From positions 1-64,000 of the forward strand of contig QEYB01000841.1 of NCBI GenBank assembly GCA_017562135.1: a DNA stretch of 64,000 nt, given 5' to 3'. Shown piece after piece: positions 34,842 to 47,374 of the stretch. Each line of letters opens with the position of its first letter. Position 1 is the first letter of the stretch. The notes below the pieces were generated by a model. It searched no databases. It had not been told where the DNA came from and was given only the letters and a program-made list of their open reading frames with translations. The translations under genes were made by a program, and so were the position numbers. The stretch comes from Dipylidium caninum. Lineage: Eukaryota > Platyhelminthes > Cestoda > Cyclophyllidea > Dipylidiidae.

Positions 34842-36309
34842 GTTAATAAGTTGGCGAATTAAGCAATGTATAATTCACCTCATTTATATTACCGCAACAT
34901 CTGATATCACATAAACAAACATAACAAGGTCAAATGGGTGTGAATATGCAAGCTCAGGTTCAAGGCATTTACGTTGGTTCCTGCGGAACAAAAACAAAAG
35001 TCCACTTATGTTTCCCATGAAAGATATTGCTTTTTTAAAAGAAATTTTGTGTTGTTGTCAATTCATTACATTGCAGAATAGATAAGTAAATCCGCATGAA
35101 AATAAATCCTTTCTAAGTGCTTCTTATCATGCCCCCTAAAATTGAATAGCTACAGGCATTAAATTATGCCCGGCTTCCTAGCTCAATTTTCTAATCATTT
35201 TGGCTTTTCACGTTAATTTCTTAATTTGGCTTTACCTCCTTGCCTGAGGCGGAATCGCCATTGTGCTGGATGAAATACTGTAACGAGCCATGAAATACAC
35301 ACCATTCTTCCTTACTTAAACTGAGAGAAGAGGGAGACCAAGAAAGTCATAGCTCTCCCCAAACTGGTATTATCAAGCTCTTTCGTCAATTGGGAGCTCC
35401 TGTTCCCTGCATGGCCCAAGTAATCTATCGAAGAATGATTGAGATCTCCACTATTTATTGCGTGCCACGACTATATGATTTGCCTATACATGGTCCAGCG
35501 GTCAGCATGCGTGTTGACGGACATTTTGCAGCAAAGTATCGGGGAAGACCACTTCATCTAACATCCGCCACTGGATTTGACTTACATGGGACATTAACAG
35601 GCAACACTCGTGTTCCTTCTTGTCATTGTACATTTGGTGGCATGCATGGCGGAAGAGAGAAGGAGCTTCTCGAAACCAACTTTTCCCAGACATCGGTGTT
35701 GCGCAAATTATTCCACCATTCCTGTAGTCATGACACTGTCAGAGTTATCATCAGCATCAATGCTCTCGAAACGGCGGATTCACGCGCTTGCACACTCAGT
35801 GAAAATCCTTTTGCCTCAATGGATGACGAAGTACCAGGGTACAAGCTTTCTCCTGCTTAATGCGTCAGGCAATGTTTCATCTCCCTTCACGGTAGTCAAT
35901 AATGTCTAGAATACTTCGTGGTGCGATGGGTACCAAGAATTCACGTGAAACAGAGTCTTTCTGCCTCTTCTCGGAGGTCATTTCGCAAGTGATACAGGCG
36001 ATGGTCGTGACTACGCCAATTGCTCACTTGAAGACAGCTCACCACCAAGAGCTATATCCTGGCTGCAAGAAATTAGTGGAGTGGACCAATGCTAGCCTGC
36101 GTAACATGACAAACGTCACTGTGTGGCCGAGAATTTGCATCCACATATCTAATTTCTTGGTTCACGTTGGTTGTGTTGAGTGTGAAAGGGTAGATAGTTG
36201 TCGAAAATGTGCCCACTCGAAGATTGCGTTGGCGCGTGAAAGCCCTTCTTCAACAAATGCAACGTAAAGCATGTTGTTGTGGTCAGAGGCGTGTGAGGTT
36301 AATTACTGC

Positions 36310-38100
36310 CACGTGTAATTCCTGTGTACCTGTAACCCTGGTTTCCCTGTGCCCCTGTGGCCTGTGACCCCGTCTGGGAGGACTCGTCACGCATGATGCT
36401 TCGTTCTCTTGACCGAGAAGGAAGAGGTACGCAACTGGCCCCGAGCTAGCGTAGTGTGCGGAAGGCGGCGGACCGCGGTAACGGCTGGCAGGGAGGAATG
36501 CTGGTTTTAGTTACAACTACTTTCGTTTGCCTCAAACATCTTTGTCAATGGGAGTGGGTACTGTGTTTGTGTCAGATAATGTTTATGGAACAGCTATGCT
36601 CATCGGGAGGTTCACAGGTGAATTATTTCACGAGTTGTAACGAATCCATGTGGCATCAGCACTCATTTTCCCCCAACATTGGTCATCATTGGAAGACATC
36701 ATTGTTCCTCGTCACTTGCCATGGGAATCTGCTAATGTTGGGTAGGAGGAATCAGCCATGTCCTGCATCGCCTTCACGTCGAACGTCGTTGATGGGTGGG
36801 CACAAGCTTATGGGGACGGTGAGAGTGGCTCTTCTTAACTCCTTGATGCTAGAGTTTTTAATGAAGCTACTATCACCATTAATTAGTTTTTCTCCATAGG
36901 CCGACATACTGCAATGTGGGAGAACCGAAGTAGTCGAGTATGTAACTCCTGATATCCTCGTGACCAAATTCGCGAATAAAAGTCAGCTTTTGTCGACCCT
37001 TACTATGCCGTGTTTGGACGACGAGAATATCGGAAAACAAGTGATATGGGAGTTCTGGAGTACTCCGCCTTGAGCTTAATAATTTTTTGACCTCTCACTT
37101 TTTCAACATGGGTAATCCACAATTCATCTCTTTTCTCGACCAACTGCGACCACACATTCACCGTCTTTTCGGTCTCTGAAATCGTACAGCTGGCGGAAAC
37201 GAAGTGGTTTATTGCAAGTTCATCTGAAATATCTTTGCCCTCATGTTAATTGGCTTCCTTCTTTTACAAATGGGAGATAACAAGCATAGTTAACTCTGCG
37301 ACTTCTTTCATGAGTGGCTTATATTAGTGACTCGCACATTTTCTATGGGAAGAAAAAGCACTTAACGAAGACACACAGGAAACGTGTGCTTGTATGTTCT
37401 CCGAGTTTCCTTTTCTGTTGCACCCTCATCCATGACCACTTATTTTTGGCGGAGTTGCACATTTTCGGATACAATGTGTGCGATTGTTCAATATTAGTCA
37501 TTGAGTAGGATACGTTTGCACAAGGAAAAGACTTCTGTGGAGGCGAATATGTGTGCTACTGAAGTATGGAGAATTTCCCAGTGGACGGATTAAGAAAGAG
37601 TGCTCAAATTGGGTAAGCATGCCTATTAACAATGGTATATGCGGCAGGCAAGATGTCTGTTTTTAACATTGCCAATAAACGCATATCGCGGGAATTTTAT
37701 AGAGCTCTTAACGTTGCATGTTAGGCCCTCTGAGAAACATGGCAGAGAGGAGGAGAGGGAGGAAGTACAAAGTTATCGTGACGTTAAAATTAGACTGCGA
37801 CCGACTATTTGTCCCCTTCACCTTGGAGTGAAGACGAGCGCCAAGTACTTCACCATGATTATTTCTGTATGTGTCTCACCAGTGGTCCTTTCACACCGCC
37901 GCTGGCATAATCACTCTTAAGGCACCTTGTTTGACAATGTCTGCCTGACTTCCAACGACGGCGGATAAACTGATGCTCACCTGATCTCTTCTCAGAGAGG
38001 GATTCAGGAGAGCCTCGAAGTCGAGGGAACGAAATCATTTCTCCACCCTCATGTCTGTCTTGCGCAAGTCAATTCACTTCTCATACACCCACACTACACA
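36310..38100. other. No firm gene; one candidate exon
   Basis: At about 36511-36619 (plus), between GGTTTTAG and GTGAATT, one frame reads LSMGVGTVFVSDNVYGTAML. This looks protein-like, but I cannot place it in a family or extend it. A 147-codon frame over the same place (36456-36899) is in a different frame and looks fortuitous. The rest shows only short open frames. Confidence 0.25.
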
Positions 38101-38115
38101 CACACACACACACAC
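38096..38115. repeat. (CA)n microsatellite
   Basis: An uninterrupted ACAC run of about 20 bp. Confidence 0.8.
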
Positions 38116-38129
38116 GATCTCTTGACAAC

Positions 38130-38440
38130 AAGTTGTCAGCGGTTCCCAACATTCATCGCCACAATTCACTGGCATAATGTTCCATTGTCTCATTGCCGCT
38201 CAAAGGGCCAGTTGAGTGGAAACAAGTCAACATATCAGTGCGACGATAAGAACAAAGCGCAAACATTCTGCCATCGAGGCGCCAGTATATGGAAATGGCA
38301 GTTGGAGAAGAGCTTAACACTATAAATGCTTCGATTGTCGTCTTCCCTCATGATGCTTACTTTGCGCATGCTTTTGTCGTCCCGTGTCACTGCCACGCTT
38401 TTAGGCTACCGCAAGACACTTGGTGCCATCGTCGGAGATT
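38130..38440 (+). repeat. Diverged direct repeat (partner 22480-22740)
   Basis: See the partner. The conserved frame here reads VTATLLGYRKTLGAIVGD. No start, stop or neighbouring exon supports an intact gene. Confidence 0.5.
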
Positions 38441-41000
38441 TCACGGAAAGAGTGTGTGACACATCAGTGTGTCAGCATCATCAGCACCTAACCACTCACT
38501 TCCACTGTTCACAATGTTAGAACATGCGGGAAGTAGCTTTCATGTTGCCAAGTGCGCTAGAAAGAGGCAGGAGGACTGAGGAGGAGAAGGAGGTAGGAGG
38601 AGTAAAGAGTAGAGAGTAAGGAGCAAGGAGCAATAGTGGTCAGGCGTGCAACCCTAGACGAGGCTTCTCGATAAAGTCTGCAAAGCACAGGAGATATGCG
38701 TTGCCATGTCCCATGTTGTCAGGGTTAGTGGCTTGGTTTTGATGGCTCATGATAACTTGTGGGGCTGAACCGCTGCAAAGGTGACGTATGAGTGGGACGC
38801 ATTTCACCAGGGGATGCGCTGAGGCCAACGCGACTGTTGCACGCATCATGGGAAGTGATATGCAACGAAGAATTGCCAGGTTGCCTAGTGGCTTTGCGAC
38901 GGAGAGTGCGAAAGCTATCTGCATGAGGTTTCCATGAAATATTGAGAAACCCGCCTTTAATTAGCCTGAATCTCACTCCAAAGCATGACATGCATCGGCG
39001 ACGCCAGTCAGCACGTGGATGGCTCTTGTCACATAAGGGAAAGAATAACGTACTCACTCTAACAGAGAGCGAAATGGATTTCTTGCCGATCTGCCATTGG
39101 CACCTTCATTAGAGAGATTTATGGTGCATCAGGAAATCTTGCTTGATGAAATGCATGAAATAAGAAAATGCCTGCAGATGCTACGTATCAAATCGCCTTT
39201 GTACGCGGCAAGAGTTGTGCCTTTGATGTGATGCAATTTGATGACGAAAAGCTATCAGCCTAAAGCTTTACAACTTATTGCAGACACTTTTAAGTGTATA
39301 TATCCCACTTCCTGGTCTAACATTGCATGAACTACAGCCGTTTAGGGATTTCAACTTGCGGACGCGGGACCGACTGTGAAAAGCGCAATCTGTTGGCCTG
39401 TCAACCTGCTGCAATGTTGAGTTCCGGAATTCTATGGAGGAGGCAACGTTATCGGCGTCGCATACGCCTCTGTCCACTCGACTTCACGAGCGTCTGCCAA
39501 GCAACCATGTAATGAGTGTATTCACAAGGGAAAGACCTCAAGGCAACCAGCATCATAATAGGCGTGTGAAGATTAGAGCGACGATTATTGAAAGTATGCT
39601 GGAAAATAATAACGTGGCACATTTACTAGTAATGTGTCGTGCACAGATCATTCTTACTGGTTCTTAAATAAAACCACTCTTTGATTATTATTTACCCTTC
39701 GAAGATCAACCGCCAAAATGATGTTTGTGGATATTGACATGGAAGGTGTTTCAGTACTTGTGGACGTGCCTGATTTGAATCGCGGCCTCGAGTGCACATG
39801 GCATGCAAATGGCCGTACTGCCGCGTCCGCCATGCTTTTGAGGCGTCGTGTGGTTGTTGCTCTGTATTTATAAGAGAGTACGTTGTTACCTTATTACTCT
39901 TTGATTGGTTAGTTGCGTATTCTGAATTTGTATCGCCACTTGAGGAATGTAATTTGTAGCTAATGTTCAATTCGTACTGATTATGAAATCTATTTGAGGC
40001 AGGCGCGTTAATTCCCATCGAACACAGTCACGTTGTTATCGTGAGGAATCGCTTGGCCGCATTTTGTAATGGGCGTCGGTGACTGCTATTCTAAACCGGC
40101 AAGTTTATATTTCGATTATTTCGCGGATGTATGTGTTTGTTTCTCTAGTCTGCAGTGTTGAACATGTGTATAGGCCGTCATTTATAGCTGTATCACTATT
40201 GGAGGAAACCCGATCGTATTCTGATTTGCGGTTAATGTTATGGCTTTTTTATTTAACAAAAAATACTCCCTACGAATCAGCTGCTTCAGTATGTAGTCCA
40301 CTGATTGGATGTATATGTATGCGCACGTGTGTGTGTGTATGCGTATGCGTTTACAATTAAGTTCTATCATTTGCCGCTTTTGTGATTACCAAATCGACGA
40401 ATAGTTTAGTGCTCACTAGGCTATTGTTGCTGCTTTACCTATGACAGAGGCGGTAAGTTTGCACACCCCCACTTTTCGTCCTAATGCATAACAATAAGGC
40501 ATTGAATATATATGCTTTTGAAACATCGTGCTCAGTGGGGGGACCCCTTCTGAAGTCTGCTTATGAAGTTTTCGGCGGATCACCGACATTCCAACTTCTT
40601 GGTTGGAATTTACGCCTGGGTGAAGGATAGCTGTGCAGCCTCTGTAATTTTCCACCTTCATATTTGAAGACGCTAACGAGAGCCACCAGTCTTACTGACT
40701 ATGATTCAATAGGGAAGGGCTCTGAGATTGTGTGCTCACGACTTTTTTATGGGAAGATAAGAGGCGTGCGAAACCAAGTGTTAAAGTGAATGGCTTTTAT
40801 AGTGCCTAATGTCGAAAGTCGTCGTCCCGTTATATTGTTGAACCTTCCGCCCATTGTATGCTTAATTGAGGATACCCCTGCTGATGGTCTTAGTAGAATT
40901 TACTGCTGCGCTGTTATGCGCTTCTTCGTCACACCCTGTTATTTGGCAGGGATCCAATTTATCTAATTTGGTTGTAAAAAATTAAGTGGCACTTGGTTGG
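38440..41000. other. No gene seen
   Basis: Short open frames only. A short GT-rich run lies at 40325-40350. Confidence 0.45.
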
Positions 41001-41019
41001 GTCAGTGAACATAGCTCCG

Positions 41020-41113
41020 TTCTCTTTCTAGTCCCAATTAAGTCGGAGGAATCGCAGGAGGGACATTCTGAAGTTCTTCCAAGCAGCTTCGGAGAGCGAA
41101 ATTATCTTGGTGC
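41020..41113 (+). CDS. Candidate upstream exon of the EEPD1-like gene
   Basis: Between TTTCTAG and GTGCGTTG one frame reads RRRDILKFFQAASESEIIL. This resembles the start of a helix-hairpin-helix repeat, in which a helix and an (A/G)S-x-E/D-L element precede the hairpin. Position and content fit an exon just ahead of the helix-hairpin-helix exon at 41864. The exact join is not in phase with the acceptor I prefer, so it stays tentative. Confidence 0.35.
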
Positions 41114-41863
41114 GTTGATGTTTTCCGATCTGAGAGAAATTAGGACCCACTTTGACTGCTTTTACAGTCATTCTTTATTTAATTAAATTTGTGTCATGAC
41201 GATAAGCGGTACATCGGTCAAGATGCATCTTGCTGCCTGGTAGGTTTGTCGTGATTCTCACAGAAGTCATATCTGCGGGAGTGCATTTCCTTGTTGGGTA
41301 CACTTTGGGGAACTTATGAATAATCGCCGTAAGATGTTATTTGTACTGCAAATGAAAAGTTAATAGTTTTACATCATGCTGAGTGCCGTACCGCGGCGTG
41401 TTTTTTGTTACTTCTTTTGATAGTGGTAAAAATAGCATTGATGGTTTTTGTTTGTAGTCGTACTACCCATAGTGGTATCTAAGCTGGTCGCTCATACGCG
41501 ACGCTTAGATTTCTTCATTCCGACTGAGCAATTTGTGCCATTGCGTGTGGTAGAAACACATAGATTGGGTAGGGATCAGAGATTAACGGCATTGTTTCGA
41601 TGAAAGTAACCGCGATTTGTGTTGTTTGAGTATGGGCAGGGTTCAAGACCCCTTGGACAGCTAATTTGGCCCACACCAGGGTCTTCTCTTTCCACTGCGG
41701 GAGATCTATAAGGTGTGCATCTACACATGCACGAGTGCAATGGCGGTGAGGGGCGGGTTACTTTGATTTTAGACTGAGTCGACTAAAATTGTATTGTAGT
41801 GGTATAGTTGAGGTTTGGGCCCACCTCCTGTACCATGTGGGTTTATTGTGAACATACTTTAAA

Positions 41864-44800
41864 GCGTTGCTCCCTTTAAAGCGTTATCCATGCTTCGGTG
41901 AGACTTTGGCGCACAATATTGTTCTCAAACGTGAGAACGCCTCATTGAAAAGGTTTCGAGATATCTGGGACTTAGCGGCGGTTCGGAGGCAGTTGCTAGG
42001 AGAGTGTGCCCTGCCTGTTGACGATGTTATCGAGTAAGTGAGATGTTGCTAGTTTGCGACATTGTTTCTCCTCACCTTTCCATAGGCCCATTTTCTTTGC
42101 GAGATTGCATTAGTTGTAGGGAGTTAGGTTTTTTTGTTTTGGTATGTTCTTGTGTGCACGAGTTTGCATTGACTGAAAATTGCGTTTACTGCAATTGCTC
42201 TTAACATGCTTGGACTAGTGGAATGTCTGACTTTGTGATTGCCATTGGAGGTGGGAGTAAGATGCTTTCTTTGAAAAGTATGGACCCCGTGAGATAGTGG
42301 CAAGGCTTTGTATAATCTTGTTGACCTTTTTTCACTGTGCACACGACTGAGACGTTGTTTTATGTAGTCCACCAGATTCAACGATATACGAAGGTCAGGT
42401 TTTTCGGACAGCGTCAGCACCTCCAATACCCGAAATGATGCCTGCTGATGAGATCCTCCTTCAGCTAGTCCAGGTCCTCACAAGCATGGGCGTGGTGGAG
42501 AGGTGGCGTAATTATGTCTCCAAGTGGAGTACTATTGGCGTGGGAGATGCTCTACCCGCCAACATGTACCGCTTGGCCACATGGAATTTGGATCGTTTCA
42601 CCTTGGCAAAAGCGAGGCATCCGGGCGTTAGAGAGGCAATTTGTCTTACACTTCTTTCCAATGAAATAGATCTAGTCGCTTTTCAAGAAGTGGTCGAACC
42701 GAAGGCGGTCGAAATGGTAATTCCACCGAATTGCTGCGCAATATGAGCAACACTACTTATTCCATTTGTGTAAGCTGGAATTATTCTTATGGGTTTAGTT
42801 GGTGAAGGAGTTAAACCAACCGCTGTTGCCCATGGTGAAACGTTGGTTTGATGTGAATAGAAGCAGGCGTGGTCGCTACGAGGTCTTTTCGTCGAGCAAA
42901 AGGACGGGACGCACGTTTCAGGGTGTGGAGTACTCTTCTTTCCTCTACCGTGCTGATCGTTTGGAAGCTCTCTCTGCCCGTGCTTTGACTTCGAGGAACG
43001 ACGAGAGTAGGGCATTTTCTCGTCTGCCCTTCATGGCGAAGTTTAAGGTTGGCTGCTCTCACATTCTTACTGACCGCATCAAATTAAATTAGTGGTCCAG
43101 AGTAGGGCTCTGCTAGTTCTATGGCCATTTGGCATATAAAGTAAGAATCGGGAGGACGTTAGGTGTTTCGCTTCTCTGTTTCCCCTCCACTCCCCACTTT
43201 TGCTCGGTCTTGCCCATTTGCTTTTGTATTAATTGAGGACTAGATATCCTCGTTTATTTTGTTCTTCTTCACTCATCACACGGTGCTGTTTCACGGGATG
43301 TGCTTGTTTTTATGTGTGTATGTGTGAATTTACTCGTCATTGAAATTGGAAATTTTTTTCTTCGTGTGTTTTTCCATTTCTTTCGCTTCTTTTCTTTTGA
43401 AGCTCGTTTGTGCCCTAACTTGCCTACCACTGGCTGGTCAGGTGGTGTGTATGTTTCACTTGCAGCTAGGATGGTGCACCCTCGTTCTCACCTCAGTGCA
43501 TCTGAAGGCGCCCGGCCTCCGGGACACTGGTTCAGAGCAAAACGCGGGGGAGATCTCGGGTCTGGCCGACTTTGTTGACGCGCTCAATGAAACCTTTTCA
43601 GGTGAGTGATCGTTAACAGTGAGCCAGCTGAATGAGCGTAGGACGATGGATGGGCGTGTTCGGCATCATTCTCTTTCCTTTTATTTCAGGCAGGCACTAC
43701 TACGCTATTTTGGGTGATTTCAATCTGAACCCAAATGACGACGGTGAGTCACTGCATGATGTGCTCTCCCCGCGGAACTCATGTTCACTCTCATTTGCGG
43801 TTGCCACTGTCTAGGGAAGAGTCCACTGGCTGCTACTGTCTCGCACGCAGTTACGTTCACGAGTTTACACGACTTTTGTCGACATTAAACACTAGGCGAA
43901 GTCTCTACCTGACTACGACTGAAGTTGCCATTGGAATAACTACTGTATGAGCGGTAACATTTGTCAACCATATTAATTTTATCGTATTTGCGCGCATTTT
44001 CTATGTCTTCTCCTCATGTGCTCCCAAGACACCAATTTTCGCTGTCAGATGTGTTTGGTGCGTGTAAGAGTTAGAATGAAAGGGTCGGTAGGCTGTTTGA
44101 TACCCGTGGCACTCAACGCGACGCCATACTATCGAGATGGTGTGGAATTGAGGACTTGTGGCGACTCCTAAGGCCACAAAGTTAAAGAGCCCTCTTGCCA
44201 TGATCACGTCGGCATAGATAACTGGCCACCGAGTCGACTACTTTCCCGGTAACATTGGCGCCGTCCTTCATTTTCACATTTAGTGTGTTTTTCTTTGCGC
44301 CCTAGCACATGTTGATTTCTGCGAATTAGGTTGCCTTTCTTTCTACCACTCCTTAACCGTCACCCTTTCCACGGCCACTAAAGAGAAACTCTCTCTGTCT
44401 TAATTTTTGCGACATTATGGTTAACGTAAGAGGTGATACTCAGCCTCGTTATTGTCTCTTTCTCGTGAAGTCCTTTTATTTCGTACAAGTTCCAAACTTC
44501 CTCGTTTTCTGGGGAAGCCTTTGGTTTTCTTATTACTATTTGTTACCCGCGTTCATTGGCAACAACGGCTTTACGTGCGAGAAGTGCGTGGAAGTGTATG
44601 GCCGTAGCAATCTTATGCACCCCGTGCCTGTGGCCACTGTGGGGAGATCACCTCGGGATCACTGAGTCGTGATTATTTATTTACTTTATGAGGCATGGAA
44701 AGCGGGTGGTGGATTTCTATGCTGTGTAGGTCTAAATAGACTTCCTGTCCCCACAAATGGGTACCTCGGCGATTATGCATGATTTCGCCGGTTTCCACAC

Positions 44801-45502
44801 GGTGAGGCATTTGACCACCTTGCGAGAGATTCGTTGAGCAAGTGTTCTGGAGAAAAACGTCTTACGCGGTGTCGAAGAGGTGACGAGACTGCGCTGTCCA
44901 ATGTCACCGATTGGGAAACACCCATGCAAATCAGCCTTCCCAAATCACGGCGTGGAATCCTTGGTTTGTTTTTGTGTGGACGGCAGCTGTCGCGCCTTGT
45001 TAACCGTATGATATTTCGTAGAGCCACTCTCTTCGTTTGACATTTCAGTTGCATTGGACTCTATTGATTCACTACTTTGGCACCGGTCCTCAAGTCGGGT
45101 GCTGAAGCATTCCGTTGAGTATGGGATTTCGGGTGGTATGAGTGAATAGCGTATCTAACAGACGTATCATCTTGTGTGACAGCGTTCGAAGCTCTGCGGT
45201 CCCGCGGTCTAGCCAACGCGCTGCCGTCGACTTGTCCCACAATGGCGAGTGCGGTGGAGCGAGCGAGGCGGGGAGGACGGGGGGAGCCGAGTGCATCATG
45301 CCTTGATAATGCATGGCTTTGTCCCGACCTCGTGAGGAGGGGAAAGGAGGCTGGTGGACTCTGGTTCTCTGGATCTTGTGCCGTCGCCAAGCCATTGCGT
45401 CACCCTCTTATTCTGTCCGTGGACTCCTCGGACGCCGGTGGACTGCCGAGCGACCACTGTCCTGTTTACTTCGATCTCACTCTCACTTCTGTTCCCAACT
45501 AG
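41864..45502 (+). CDS. EEPD1-like: EEPD1-like endonuclease/exonuclease/phosphatase protein (5' end incomplete)
   Basis: A helix-hairpin-helix DNA-binding segment (about 41864-42033; GETLAHNIVLKRENASLKRF then DIWDLAAV) precedes a Mg-dependent endonuclease/exonuclease/phosphatase fold. Exons are about 41864-42033, 42368-42716, 42799-43047, 43466-43601, 43690-43743 and 45183-45502, and all phases match. Fold landmarks in order are ATWNLDRF (metal-site Asn), VAFQEVVEP (catalytic Glu), KELNQPLLP, FKLGWCTLVLTSVHLKAP, LGDFNLNPND (Asp/Asn), SCLDNAWL and LPSDHCPVYFDL (Asp-His). The order and the ELNQP and NPGVRE-like elements (HPGVREAICLTLL) match vertebrate EEPD1, which acts at stalled replication forks; a role in worms is only inferred. 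Human EEPD1, as I recall it, has GDFG and SEHCP, whereas here the full GDFN and SDHCP sets are present. The last intron is about 1.44 kb. The amino-terminal exon(s) lie upstream and are not resolved. Confidence 0.85.
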
Positions 45503-45512
45503 CTACCACCCT

Positions 45513-45562
45513 TGTAATTGCATTCTGTCCTCCTCCCCTCCCCTTATATTGTGCGTGTAGAA
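45513..45562 (+). promoter_or_regulatory. Pyrimidine-rich acceptor, candidate SL trans-splice site
   Basis: A CT-rich run (about 45525-45545) is followed by TTGTGCGTGTAG and then, 21 nt later, the ATG at 45582. The previous stop is at 45502. The same tract and AG are kept in the diverged relic near 19565-19610, where the coding parts have decayed. Flatworms resolve polycistrons by spliced-leader addition at such acceptors. That use here is an inference. Confidence 0.4.
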
Positions 45563-45581
45563 GGACTGCACGACTGTCAGC

Positions 45582-47374
45582 ATGGTCAAAGGTGAGTTAT
45601 TTGACGACCTGTGTTGTGTGACTCTTGGGGAGAGAATGTTTCTTTTCGTAGCACATTGTGCAATCCTGGCCGCTTTTACCGTAGTTGTGCGTATTGTCTC
45701 GAGTTTGAGTTGTGAACAGTTCTCGAATGCTCTCGACCATCGGTGATGAACTTTGTAGTGACAAGTGCCTGTGGGAAGTGGGTCTCTCTACACCCCTCTG
45801 CTTTCTTTTTGGTTAATTCCGACTGATACAGTGTGCTGGCCATTGATTACTTTGGCGTTTGTGACTCAGATGATTTGTTTGTAGGGTCGAGGTATTTGAT
45901 CCTCGAGGGGGCGTCACACTACTTTTTATTTCAGATAAGAACGAAATACTTTGGGTGTCCCAGCATCGCATTGTGAATTTTGTGAGGCGTTTCTGGTGGT
46001 GGAAGACCTCCAGTTGCACCCCACTGGATTTTATGAGCGCGTGGGCTTGAGTTTCACCTGTAGGTGTTCGTGCGTGATGAGCGAAATAAGTGGCCATCCT
46101 TGCCAATGTTAGGAGGTCTGCAGTTTTCCTCTTTGGTTATTTCCAACGTACCTTTGCATTAGCAGATGTGTCTTATTCGGGCTTGTTGGGTTTAGTTAAA
46201 AGGGATTTGAGGTAAGTGTAGAGACGAAGGGTTAAATGGCCGACAGGACCCGTGGAGCAGGCGACTGGCGAAAAGCGCATCAAAACCGCATCATCAGAAG
46301 CAATTCTGGCCAATTTAACTAGCTTAGTTCAATGTAACTTCACTTCTTATTTGTCCCATTTGCAACCGATTTTGGTGTTGAGCAGCTGTGTGAGTGGCAC
46401 GCTATTCAGAATACTCGTTTCGTGTTACGGCCGACCTCTTTTCTGTTGGTGGCAACGTCGGTATTCACGTCACAAAAGTTTCTAACCGAGCGATTAAGGT
46501 GCTATTGGCTTCGGAGGTTCTCGGCCCCCCACTTCCAACCTAATGTATTGCTCTTTTAACCACACTTAATTCTTGGAGGAGCTCGAAGTTTACTCACTAG
46601 AACAGTCCCCTGACATCTGCAGGGGAAGTTATTTTGGTGACTTCGTAGAAAATAAGTTTGGTAGACTATTTTGTGCGCCTCGCCCACCGTAGATGAAGGC
46701 TGCGTGGTGGCCTTATTCAATTGCAAATTGTTGCCCGAGTCGTATGGGCGGGTGTGTTGGATATACCAAGTGGGAGCAAGGACGCCTTCTTCCTCGCGTA
46801 GCCTCGAGCACCGCCCTCGTTTCCCTCCTAATGAGTCCATTAACGATGACGGCGCGGATCCAAGACTACGCGTTGATTTGGCTTCTGATGCCTTGGATGT
46901 AGTCCCGATGTATGCACTTAACTGTGGGTTTGGAGGCGATCCAGCTGTGTTGTTAGGATGCTCCCTCTTCCCTTCTCTCCCTCCTTCACTTCTCCGTGCT
47001 TTGGGGTTGCCAGGAGAGGGGGAATGTCTATTCCACGCCTCCCTTCCTCCGTGCCTTATTTCTCCAACAACGTAAGTCCTTGTAGAGTATTGTCTTATTT
47101 ATTGCCAAGTAATGTGTCAACGCCGAAAGCTCTCTCAGACCCCTTCTTACGAATTTGGTTGTCAAAGTCTGCGATTTTCATTTTTGAGAGTGTGGATCCT
47201 GAGTTTGATAAAACCGCAACGGTATCTCACCAATGGATGAAGACCATTCAGTGTTGGGAATTGTCGAGTCTGGAAAGTGAAATTAAGTGGGTTTTTGTAT
47301 GCAGCCTTTCTCCCCCTTCCCACGCGTCTGACACGATTAAATGGTCCTTGTTGAGGCGGGGTTTCTTGTTTTGA
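45582..47374 (+). CDS. Unrecognised multi-exon gene, 5' part
   Basis: ATG GTC AAA G at 45582-45591 is followed by GTGAGT (phase 1). Two possible second exons accept phase 1: 45933 onward (DKNEILWVSQHRIVNF) and 46693-47071. The latter is open for 126 codons (EGCVVALFNCKLLPESYGR ... CGFGGDPAVLLGCSLFPSL) and ends at GTAAGT in phase 2. After a 38-nt intron the frame continues from 47110 in matching phase (NVSTPKALSDPFLRIWLSKS ... VDPEFDKTATVSHQWMKT) for about 60 codons. The coding character is good, but I recognise no domain. Similar-looking open stretches at 47672-47926 (DISLSHWHNASFAPLHKAGE) may be further exons of the same gene. Confidence 0.5.

Larger units (their letters stand above)
31250..36310. 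repeat. Segmental duplication, copy B
   Basis: Direct partner of 1-4560. It keeps the intact transporter gene. Compared with copy A it retains transporter exons and introns between about 33240 and 34020 that are shortened or lost in A. Copy A has an extra transporter exon (3395-3560) that is absent here. Confidence 0.75.

Noticed and set aside
36456..36899. 147-codon open frame (plus)
   Set aside because: It starts in unremarkable sequence and shows no family features. A different frame inside it is the better exon candidate.
38096..38115. Short microsatellites as CRISPR-like or regulatory arrays
   Set aside because: Simple dinucleotide runs, with no spacer-repeat pattern.
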